Assembly (NCBI GenBank): GCA_905201565.1
Contig: CAJKOS010000032.1
Coordinates: forward strand, 1-13,913
Reading direction: 5' to 3'
DNA length: 13,913 nt
Source of the DNA: an uncultured Erysipelotrichaceae bacterium
GTDB taxonomy: Bacteria; Bacillota_I; Bacilli_A; Erysipelotrichales; Erysipelotrichaceae
Part shown: positions 1 through 5,152 of the stretch, one piece after another
Numbering within the stretch: the stretch's first letter is position 1
How the letters are laid out: every line of letters begins with the position of its first letter
Notes under the pieces: generated by a model
What the model was told of the DNA's origin: nothing
Databases searched by the model: none
The model's input: only the letters and a program-made list of their open reading frames with translations
Program-made: the position numbers and the translations under genes

Positions 1-311
1 GGTGGGAGTATTCTGCTGGGGTTTTAGATAAAGAAGCCAATGAACTTATCATCAGCCTGCTCGATTTCTATAAAGCCCATTCTGACTTCTATCTTTCTAT
101 ATATGATGCGGGTCTTACTTCCATCATAGAGGACAGTATTGTCAGAAAAGATGAAATCACAGAGGATATGCCCAATGGTATTGCCTATCTCAAGTCATCA
201 CTTGCCTATATGATATATGGATGGGTGATTGAATGGATGAAACGTGGCATGCAGGAATCGGGTACAGAACTTGCACTGATGTTTGAACAGGCAGAAAAGG
301 AGAAGAAATGA
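1..311 (+). CDS. TetR/AcrR-type transcriptional regulator, C-terminal part (5' end outside window)
   Basis: An open frame with codons from base 3 runs to TGA at 309-311 and gives about 102 residues. The visible part is all helical and ends in a segment reading YMIYGWVIEWMKRGMQESG. This style is typical of the C-terminal ligand/dimer domain of Firmicute TetR-family regulators (the GW.eeWikrGmke pattern). The DNA-binding helix-turn-helix would lie upstream of the window and is not seen. Its stop overlaps the start of the next gene in ATGA (308-311), and that gene's ribosome site AAGGAG (297-302) lies inside this frame, so the two are co-translated. Inference: it may control its own operon, including the PAP2 phosphatase. 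The family call rests on the C-terminal pattern only. Confidence 0.7.
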   Translation, partial: WEYSAGVLDKEANELIISLLDFYKAHSDFYLSIYDAGLTSIIEDSIVRKDEITEDMPNGIAYLKSSLAYMIYGWVIEWMKRGMQESGTELALMFEQAEKEKK

Positions 312-949
312 AAAAGTGGATTGTTGAACATCCCATCCGGGTGAATGTGATCTATTGGTGTATATACATTGTCAGTTTCTTTGCGGTGGAAAGGATTGTT
401 ACCACACCGCGGTATGTCATCTCTTCACCACTTGATGACATGATTCCTTTTACCAAATATGCCATCGTTTTCTATGTGCTCTGGTTTCCGTATATTGCCT
501 ATAGTCTGATTTACTTTGTGTTGAAAAGTGAAAAGAGGGATTTCTGGAAATTGTCGGTATCCCTGATGGTATCGATGATGCCAACATTGCTATTCTACAT
601 ATTGATGCCAAATGGCATACAGCTCAGACCCTCATCTGTAGAAGGCAATGATATCTTTGCCTGGGCAGTGCGTTTGATATGGAACAGTGACAATACATGT
701 AATGTATGTCCAAGTCTTCATGTCATTGTGACAGTGCTCATCGATATGGCATGGACCACAAGTTCAATTACAATGGATAAACCGGCATGGCGGTGGGCAT
801 CCCATGTGGTGGATATACTGATTTGTGCCTCTACGGTACTTCTCAAGCAGCACAGTATCATTGATGTGTTTTGTGGCATAGGAGTTGCTGTGGTGGTAAG
901 GGCATTGGTGGAATATGTGTTTGCTGAAAAGGTCAATGCTGTTCATTGA
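308..949 (+). CDS. PAP2-superfamily membrane phosphatase / phosphotransferase
   Basis: This is a 213-residue polytopic membrane protein with hydrophobic spans at about 12-30, 47-72, 84-101, 137-150, 167-178 and 188-203. It carries the PAP2 (type 2 phosphatidic acid phosphatase) catalytic pattern. CPSLHV at 134-139 is the C2 motif with His138, and S-x6-H-x3-D at Ser175, His182, Asp186 is the C3 motif. The C1 motif is reduced to the LMPNGIQLRP region (99-108), as in the inositolphosphotransferase-like (PAP2_3) branch. Members dephosphorylate or transfer phosphate groups of lipid phosphates at the membrane; the substrate here cannot be read. The start is fixed by AAGGAG at 297-302, 5 nt ahead of ATG, and by the 4-nt overlap with the TetR gene. 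Family confident, substrate unknown. Confidence 0.85.
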   Translation: MKKWIVEHPIRVNVIYWCIYIVSFFAVERIVTTPRYVISSPLDDMIPFTKYAIVFYVLWFPYIAYSLIYFVLKSEKRDFWKLSVSLMVSMMPTLLFYILMPNGIQLRPSSVEGNDIFAWAVRLIWNSDNTCNVCPSLHVIVTVLIDMAWTTSSITMDKPAWRWASHVVDILICASTVLLKQHSIIDVFCGIGVAVVVRALVEYVFAEKVNAVH

Positions 950-996
950 TTGTCGTATTGATGTGAAAAAGGGATAAAAAACTTCTCAATTTGTGA

Positions 997-1048
997 AAAA
1001 CAGTGCTGAAATAAGCGCTTTGAAAACAGTGCTGAAATAAGCGCTTTG
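997..1048 (+). repeat. Two perfect tandem copies of a 26-bp operator-like unit
   Basis: Bases 997-1022 and 1023-1048 are identical and directly adjacent. Each unit begins AAAACAGTGCTG and ends with the palindrome AAGCGCTT plus TG; the palindromes are at 1013-1020 and 1039-1046. The pair ends 2 bp before a -35 box (1051). The central CG palindrome resembles LacI/CcpA-family half-site geometry, but the TG...CA flanks of a true cre are missing. The two centres are 26 bp apart, about 2.5 helical turns. The operator role is inference; the duplication is seen directly. Confidence 0.85.
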
Positions 1049-1050
1049 TT

Positions 1051-1079
1051 TTGCCAATTGCATTATTCTATGTTACTCT
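1051..1079 (+). promoter_or_regulatory. Sigma-A-type promoter with extended -10 for the small membrane gene and mscL
   Basis: TTGCCA (1051-1056), a 17-bp spacer and TACTCT (1074-1079), with TG one base upstream of the -10 (extended -10, TGTTACTCT). It lies 23 bp ahead of the ATG at 1102 and directly behind the tandem repeats. The upstream PAP2 gene has no clear terminator, so some readthrough is possible. Confidence 0.6.
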
Positions 1080-1101
1080 TTCGAAGTTGATGGAGAATGA
1101 T

Positions 1102-1493
1102 ATGTTAAAAGGAACAAAGTTTTTACGTGTGGGGCGGTTCTCGAAATTATCGTAGGAGCAGTTTCCCTGCTTGCAGTATGGGGTATCCTTGGTGCGACAA
1201 CAGAGACTTTTGTACCAAATGAAACAATTGGTGCAAATGTGCTGCTTTCTGCTGTAGCTGTGTATGGTATCCACATCTTTGAAGTTGTGGCAGGATTGTT
1301 TGGATTAGTCCGTGCAAAGCATAAATCGTATGTTGCACTGATCTTTGGCGCAATTCTGTTCTTCAGCAATTTTGCACAGTTCTTCATGTATGAAAGTGCA
1401 AGTGTATTGGAAACAGCAATCCATGCGATTTCCCTTGTTGTGCCTTACATTTATTTCCAGGGCGCAGTGATGAATATGAAGAGGAGTAAGTAA
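1102..1493 (+). pseudogene. Small multi-span membrane protein gene with an apparent 1-nt frameshift
   Basis: ATG at 1102 follows GGAG (1092-1095) at 6 nt spacing and reads MLKGTKFLRVG, then would stop at TAG soon after (MLKGTKFLRVGRFSKLS). From about base 1134 the other frame continues hydrophobic protein without a break (AVLEIIVGAVSLLAVWGILG...), through the in-frame ATG at 1239, to TAA at 1491-1493. Restoring one G in the G-run at 1131-1134 would give a 130-residue protein with about four membrane spans. As sequenced, only the part from 1239 (84 residues, MLLSAVAVYG...) forms an open frame with its own ATG. I do not recognise the family. It lies 4 nt ahead of mscL and shares its promoter. 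The shift may be a true mutation, a sequencing error in the G-run, or recoding; GGGGCGG is not a classical -1 slippery heptamer, so an indel is likelier. Confidence 0.6.
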
Positions 1494-1497
1494 GAAA

Positions 1498-1887
1498 ATG
1501 AAAAAGTTTATTGAAGAATTCAAAGCATTTGCTATGAAGGGCAATGTGCTCGACATGGCAGTCGGTGTCATCATTGGTGGCGCCTTCACATCTATCGTAA
1601 ACAGTCTTGTCGCAGATGTGTTTACACCTGTTCTTGGTATGATCACCGGTGGTATTGATTTCTCTGATCTGTCCTTCGGTATTCTCGATGCACAGATTAT
1701 GATCGGTAACTTCCTGAATGCGGTTATCAGCTTTATTCTCACCGCATTCTGCGTATTCCTGATTGTCAAGGCAGTAAACAAGATTACAAAGAAGAAGGAA
1801 GAAGAACCAGCTCCTGCACCTGCACCAAGTGAAGAAGTTGTACTGCTTTCTGAAATCCGTGACCTTTTGAAGAAGGAAGGCAAATAA
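1498..1887 (+). CDS. mscL: Large-conductance mechanosensitive channel MscL
   Basis: This 129-residue protein is the usual MscL length. The N-terminal amphipathic helix (1-14) is followed by KGNVLDMAVGVIIGGAF (14-30) in the first membrane helix, which is the conserved pore-lining signature. SLVADVFTPVLG (36-47) and a short periplasmic loop with GGIDF (51-55) follow. A second membrane helix (about 68-95) leads to a charged, Ala-Pro-rich linker (102-110) and a C-terminal helical bundle (111-126). MscL opens under membrane tension to release solutes on osmotic downshock and works as a homopentamer in the cytoplasmic membrane. GAGGAG at 1481-1486 lies inside the end of the upstream gene, and the two stand 4 nt apart, so they form one operon. 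It ends at the hairpin terminator at 1895. Confidence 0.96.
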   Translation: MKKFIEEFKAFAMKGNVLDMAVGVIIGGAFTSIVNSLVADVFTPVLGMITGGIDFSDLSFGILDAQIMIGNFLNAVISFILTAFCVFLIVKAVNKITKKKEEEPAPAPAPSEEVVLLSEIRDLLKKEGK

Positions 1888-1894
1888 GCAAAGA

Positions 1895-1927
1895 CCTGTA
1901 TGAAGTGCTCATACAGGCCTTTTTTTT
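1895..1927 (+). terminator. Rho-independent terminator after mscL
   Basis: A perfect 9-bp stem CCTGTATGA (1895-1903) / TCATACAGG (1909-1917) with a 5-nt loop is followed by eight T (1920-1927). It starts 7 nt after the mscL stop. The T-run overlaps the stop codon of the convergent azlD (1926-1928), so the two units are packed end to end. On the minus strand the hairpin is followed by only three T, so it works mainly on the plus strand. Confidence 0.9.
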
Positions 1928-2237
1928 ACAGGATTGCAAGCAGCCACTCGGTAAACAGCACACAACCACAACATGCACAGGCTACCGTAAACATGGACTT
2001 GCCAGAAAAAGATAAGCCGATACCGATCAGTAAGGCAACAAGCCCGGACAGGGGATTGGCAGTTGCTTCAAGGATGGCAGGGAATGTCATCACAGCAATG
2101 GTGACATAGGGGACATAGTAGAGAAAGGAATGGATGAACTGGCTTTTGATGGGCTTGCGGAATACGGTCAATGGAATGACTCTGATCGCATAGGACACAA
2201 GTGCTGAGACAAGAATATAAAGTGTGATGTGGCTCAT
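1926..2237 (-). CDS. azlD: AzlD-type branched-chain amino-acid exporter small subunit
   Basis: A 103-residue, very hydrophobic protein beginning MSHITLYILVSALVSYAIRV, with about four membrane spans. The length, the span pattern and the early YAIRVIPLTVF segment (a YxxRxxPl-type motif) fit AzlD / YgaH. It pairs with AzlC to export branched-chain amino acids and analogues. The frame stays open upstream, but the true start is the ATG at 2237-2235. That start follows AGGAGG at 7 nt spacing and overlaps the azlC stop in ATGA, whereas the upstream extension is only the shadow of azlC. It ends inside the T-run of the mscL terminator. Confidence 0.88.
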   Translation of the reverse strand: MSHITLYILVSALVSYAIRVIPLTVFRKPIKSQFIHSFLYYVPYVTIAVMTFPAILEATANPLSGLVALLIGIGLSFSGKSMFTVACACCGCVLFTEWLLAIL

Positions 2238-2944
2238 TGTACGTCCTCCTGATGTGGTTTGAGTATAGCGGCGATACTTGCTATGACGATGGTCAATACG
2301 ATGGTCTTTGTGCTGCTGTCCATGGTGGATAGTAATGGCAGGTAGCTTGAAAGACCGCTCAGCACAAAGGCGAAGATAACCGCTATGGCAACGGCTTTGT
2401 CTTTGCGGGAAGGTGGTACGATGATGGCGATGAACATACCATAAAGTGCCACTGACAAAGCATTGACGATGTTTGCAGGAAGTCCATTGCCGGCAATGAT
2501 GCCAAGGCTTGTGCCGATTGACCAGGCAGGGACGGAGATGAGCAGTGCACCATAGACATACCATGGGTTGACAGAGCCTTTGCGGTTGATGGTAATACCG
2601 AAGATTTCATCGGTGATGCCATAGCCTGTAATCAGACGGTGAAGGAAGTGGGTATGCTGGTCAAAGCGCTGGGAAAGGGCAGTGCTCATCAAGAGGTACC
2701 TTGCATTTGCGACCAGTGTTGCAATGGCCATGGACAGGTAAGAACCATTGGCCAGGATCACCTGCAGTCCGGCATATTCACCAGCCGAAGCGAGGTTGAA
2801 CATACTGAAGAAGAAACCTTCTATAGAAGTGATGCCGGCATTGCGCATGGCTATGCCAAGGGAGAAAGATACCGCAAAATATCCAAGCGCGATGGGAATG
2901 CCATCACGCATACCTTCTAGTAGTACAGAACGTTTGTTTTTCAT
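2234..2944 (-). CDS. azlC: AzlC-type branched-chain amino-acid exporter large subunit
   Basis: From the ATG at 2944 it gives 236 residues. EGMRDGIPIALGYFAVSFSLG (N-terminal region, about 10-30) matches the conserved AzlC/YgaZ start. NARYLLMS (80-87) corresponds to the family's N-L-R-H-type motif and TDEIFG (111-116) to a second conserved loop. Around seven membrane spans follow. With AzlD it forms a cytoplasmic-membrane permease exporting leucine, isoleucine, valine or analogues; in Bacillus subtilis azlCD causes azaleucine resistance. Start choice: ATG 2944 fits the family's usual N-terminus but has no clear ribosome site. The ATG at 2980 adds 12 residues and has AGAGG 13 nt upstream, which is long. 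It is divergent from the RNA at 3048, so the 2945-3047 gap must hold promoters for both. Confidence 0.92.
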   Translation of the reverse strand: MKNKRSVLLEGMRDGIPIALGYFAVSFSLGIAMRNAGITSIEGFFFSMFNLASAGEYAGLQVILANGSYLSMAIATLVANARYLLMSTALSQRFDQHTHFLHRLITGYGITDEIFGITINRKGSVNPWYVYGALLISVPAWSIGTSLGIIAGNGLPANIVNALSVALYGMFIAIIVPPSRKDKAVAIAVIFAFVLSGLSSYLPLLSTMDSSTKTIVLTIVIASIAAILKPHQEDVQ

Positions 2945-3021
2945 GACAATAATTATGGAATGTGCAGCATGTTTTCGCAATATCCTCTGTGTGCAGTCTG
3001 TACTTTTTTGTTGTGGTCACC

Positions 3022-3047
3022 TATAATATAAGCAGATAAAACGTTTT
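3022..3047. promoter_or_regulatory. TATAAT box and AAAACGTTTT palindrome between azlC and the structured RNA
   Basis: On the plus strand TATAAT lies at 3022-3027, 21 bp ahead of the closing stem of the RNA; the hexamer 17 bp upstream (TGTACT, 2999-3004) is a poor -35. A perfect 10-bp palindrome AAAACGTTTT (3038-3047) with central CG sits over the expected start site. It resembles a CcpA/LacI-type site (three mismatches to cre by my reading). On the minus strand TATTAT-like boxes in the same A/T patch could serve azlC. The regulator and the directions of use are inference. Confidence 0.4.
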
Positions 3048-3248
3048 TAACCGATAGCCTGGTACAGGTGGTCCAGCAGAAGTGAATGCATTATCGTCAT
3101 ATGTTTTCCCCTTACCTCTCTCTTATGCCAGAACATGATCATTGATGGCATGGAGAATAGTATGTAAGAGCGAAAGGCTCAGACTTCTGACGAAGGAGAC
3201 AAGGATACGGGAATCGGTTAGGGGTCAGCCATGTGCTGACCTTTTTTT
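3034..3248 (+). ncRNA. Structured non-coding RNA with own terminator (6S-like rod or unassigned leader)
   Basis: About 210 nt without a credible gene. The element is closed by a perfect 8-bp stem TAACCGAT (3048-3055) / ATCGGTTA (3213-3220). Inside, nested in order, are CAGAAGT (3077-3083) / ACTTCTG (3183-3189), CTTAC (3111-3115) / GTAAG (3164-3168) and ATGCCA (3125-3130) / TGGCAT (3146-3151). This gives one long interrupted rod with a 15-nt terminal loop. Side hairpins are CTGG (3059-3062) / CCAG (3073-3076) and GAGC (3168-3171) / GCTC (3177-3180); the latter shares one base with GTAAG. The terminator follows 2 nt after the closing stem. The TATAAT at 3022 suggests an independent transcript starting near 3034. 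Size and rod shape suit 6S RNA, but I cannot match conserved 6S bases. A cis leader of the next gene is the main alternative. I see no T-box, TPP, FMN, SAM, cobalamin or c-di-GMP riboswitch core. Confidence 0.5.
3223..3248 (+). terminator. Rho-independent terminator of the structured RNA
   Basis: Stem GGTCAGC (3223-3229) / GCTGACC (3235-3241) with a 5-nt loop, followed by seven T (3242-3248). It ends the structured RNA and stands 36 nt before the alanyl-tRNA editing gene. No alternative antiterminator pairing with the RNA body is obvious to me. Confidence 0.88.
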
Positions 3249-3264
3249 CTGGTTGGGGTACAAT
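3236..3264 (+). promoter_or_regulatory. Possible promoter of the alaX-HAD-signalling unit, overlapping the terminator stem
   Basis: CTGACC (3236-3241), which is also the 3' arm of the preceding terminator hairpin, is followed at 17 bp by TACAAT (3259-3264). A start near 3271 would leave a leader of about 14 nt holding the ribosome site GAGGG (3275-3279). The -35 matches TTGACA at four of six bases. This is a candidate only. Confidence 0.4.
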
Positions 3265-3284
3265 AGACAAAAGTGAGGGATACC

Positions 3285-4457
3285 ATGGAAATGAATGATT
3301 TGTTTTACCAGCATCCGTATGATCAAGAATTTACGGCAAAGGTAATCAGCTGTACACAATACAAAGATGGCTATGCCATCATACTGGATGATACATTGTT
3401 CTATCCGGAAGGTGGCGGACAACCAGGGGATACCGGTATGATCGATGGCATACGGGTATATGATACGATCCGTGATAAAGATGAAACGATATTGCATCTC
3501 TCAAAGGAAGGTGTTACGGAAGGCAGTGTAGTCCATGGTGTGATTGACTGGGACAGGCGGTTTGACCATATGCAGAACCATACCGGGGAACATCTGTTTT
3601 CCGGACTTGTCCATAGCCATCATGGCTATAATAATGTCGGTTTTCATATGGGAGAAACCATTCAGGTGGACTTTGATGGTGTGCTTGAAAAAGAAGATAT
3701 TGATCGATTGGAAATGGAAGCCAATGCGATCATCACTTCCAATGTACCGGTAAGCGTTCTCTATCCAGATGATAATGCGTTACAGGATATGAACTACCGT
3801 TCCAAAAAGGAACTCGATGGGGTAGTCAGAATTGTAAAGATTGATGACTATGATACATGTGCGTGTTGTGGAACACATGTGAGAAGTACCGGGGAAATTG
3901 GTTTGTTAAAGGTGTTGTCCTATGAGAAAAATAAAAGTGGTACGCGGATTGAACTGCTTGCTGGAAGGCGTGCGTTTGCTTACATGAAACATGTGTATGA
4001 TGAAAATGTTGCGATTTCCAGAATGTTATGTGCAAAGGTAGATGAAACGGATGCGGCAGTGGAAAGGCTTCTTGCAAAAGTAAATGAGAAGGAACAGGAA
4101 GTTTCACTTTGGAAGAAGCAGGTTCTCGATGCTGTGGTGCATGGGACAAAGGATGGTGAAAAGCTTGCGGTTGTCTTTTTGAAGGGATGCGACAGGAAGG
4201 ACATTGCCCATGTGTGTGACCGGATTGTCCATGAAAGAAATTGTGGATGTGCAGCGGTGATGAATGATGAGGGTAATGACGTGATGAGTTATGTTATCAT
4301 GTCTGAAGTCATTTCTTTAAAGGCTGTCTCCAGAAAGTTGAATGAAAGGCTTTCTGGCAAAGGTGGGGGAAGGGATACCGTCATCCAGGGCAGTTTTCAA
4401 AGTGATGCACAAACCATCAGGAATGTATTGGAGGAATTGTTAAATGGCGTATTATGA
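3285..4457 (+). CDS. Alanyl-tRNA editing protein, AlaX-L type (AlaRS editing domain plus DHHA1-like C-terminus)
   Basis: A 390-residue protein, free-standing kin of the AlaRS editing region; it hydrolyses Ser-tRNA(Ala), and often Gly-tRNA(Ala), in the cytoplasm. The N-terminal part has FYPEGGGQPGD (39-49), the strand typical of this fold. The zinc/catalytic pairs are seen: HTGEH (His99, His103) and CCGTH (Cys194 or Cys195, His198) followed by STGEIG. Residues about 238-283 are helical and charged, probably a coiled coil. The C-terminal part ends in GKGGGRDTVIQG (358-369), the glycine-rich DHHA1-type motif, which makes it the long AlaX-L form. I chose ATG 3285, with GAGGG 5 nt before it. An upstream GTG (3273) overlaps that ribosome site and is unlikely; ATG 3291 is an alternative. 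It overlaps the HAD gene by 14 nt. Confidence 0.92.
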   Translation: MEMNDLFYQHPYDQEFTAKVISCTQYKDGYAIILDDTLFYPEGGGQPGDTGMIDGIRVYDTIRDKDETILHLSKEGVTEGSVVHGVIDWDRRFDHMQNHTGEHLFSGLVHSHHGYNNVGFHMGETIQVDFDGVLEKEDIDRLEMEANAIITSNVPVSVLYPDDNALQDMNYRSKKELDGVVRIVKIDDYDTCACCGTHVRSTGEIGLLKVLSYEKNKSGTRIELLAGRRAFAYMKHVYDENVAISRMLCAKVDETDAAVERLLAKVNEKEQEVSLWKKQVLDAVVHGTKDGEKLAVVFLKGCDRKDIAHVCDRIVHERNCGCAAVMNDEGNDVMSYVIMSEVISLKAVSRKLNERLSGKGGGRDTVIQGSFQSDAQTIRNVLEELLNGVL

Positions 4458-5103
4458 TGCGGTTTTATTTGATCTCGATGGAACATTGACCGATTCTGCA
4501 CCAGGGATTACAAAGTGTGCAGCACTGGCATTAGACCACTATGGCATACCGTATGAGAGTCTTGATGCATTGCGGGTGTTCATTGGACCACCATTGCGCC
4601 TGACCTTCCCACAAATGGGTGTACCGGAAGAGGAAGTGGAAAATGCGGTTGCTATTTTCCGTTCCCGTTACAACACGGTTGGCAAGTTTGAAAACAAGCC
4701 ATATGAAGGTATAGTGGAACTTCTTGCAAAGCTGAAGAGAGATGGTGTGCACCTCTATGTTGCGACATCCAAGCCAGAAGGCACCGCAAGGGATATATTG
4801 GAGAAGTTTGAACTCACACAGTATTTTGATGAAATTGCCGGGGCAACACCTGACGCAAGCCGTGATACAAAGGAAAAGGTCATCGCATATCTTTTGTCGG
4901 TTGCCTCTGTCAACGGAAGACCATTGATGGTTGGGGATACGGTATTTGATATAGAAGGTGCCAACCATACCGGTATGGACAGTGTTGGTGTGAGCTGGGG
5001 CTTTGGTGATGAACGGGCTATGCTGAAGGAAGGCGCAAAGGCTGTTGTACACAATATGGAGGAATTGTTTTCGTTTATCGAAGATGGTCCAGATTCGAAT
5101 TGA
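4444..5103 (+). CDS. HAD-superfamily hydrolase, phosphoglycolate-phosphatase-like (Gph/PpaX branch)
   Basis: A 219-residue soluble protein with all four HAD motifs. Motif I is LFDLDGTLTDS (nucleophile Asp10, acid/base Asp12), motif II is VATSKP (Thr108), motif III is a Lys near TKEK (142-145), and motif IV is VGDTVFDIEGA (Asp165, Asp169). A helical cap lies at about 17-85. The closing SWGFGDERAMLKEGAKAVV resembles the Gph/PpaX pattern (GyGyg..eeL...gAd.iv). Such enzymes remove phosphate from small phosphometabolites (phosphoglycolate, pyrophosphate, nucleotides); the true substrate cannot be told. The start is set by GGAGGA (4430-4435), 8 nt ahead, inside the alaX end; the 14-nt overlap points to translational coupling. 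Confidence 0.88.
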   Translation: MAYYDAVLFDLDGTLTDSAPGITKCAALALDHYGIPYESLDALRVFIGPPLRLTFPQMGVPEEEVENAVAIFRSRYNTVGKFENKPYEGIVELLAKLKRDGVHLYVATSKPEGTARDILEKFELTQYFDEIAGATPDASRDTKEKVIAYLLSVASVNGRPLMVGDTVFDIEGANHTGMDSVGVSWGFGDERAMLKEGAKAVVHNMEELFSFIEDGPDSN

Positions 5104-5110
5104 AGAGTAG

Positions 5111-5139
5111 TTGAAAATGTGATAAAAATGGGTTAGAAA
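5111..5139 (+). promoter_or_regulatory. Possible promoter giving a near-leaderless mRNA for the GGDEF gene
   Basis: TTGAAA (5111-5116), a 17-bp spacer and TAGAAA (5134-5139) lie in the 49-nt gap after the HAD gene. Transcription would start around 5146, only about 7 nt before the ATG at 5153. There is no terminator in the gap, so readthrough from the HAD gene is also possible. Confidence 0.4.
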
Positions 5140-5152
5140 GTACAGCTGTCAT

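Noticed and set aside
997..1048. CRISPR-like repeat
   Set aside because: The two units are directly adjacent with no spacer, and there are no cas genes.
1305..1883. A 192-residue minus-strand frame across the small membrane gene and mscL
   Set aside because: It is antisense to mscL, with Ser/Thr-rich low-complexity sequence and no ribosome site; a shadow.
2238..2564. N-terminal extension of the azlD frame by about 109 residues
   Set aside because: It overlaps azlC in another frame and is rich in Arg, His and Cys; a strong AGGAGG and ATGA overlap mark 2237 as the true start.
3186..3200. Hammerhead-ribozyme core CTGACGA in the structured RNA
   Set aside because: The required GAAA box and flanking helices do not follow in the right order; the bases are instead used in the ACTTCTG helix.
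3048..3250. T-box leader regulating the alanyl-tRNA editing gene
   Set aside because: No conserved T-box sequence (AGGGTGGNACCGCG type) and no antiterminator competing with the terminator were found.
3273..3284. GTG start for the AlaX gene
   Set aside because: The GTG lies within the ribosome site GTGAGGG that serves ATG 3285.
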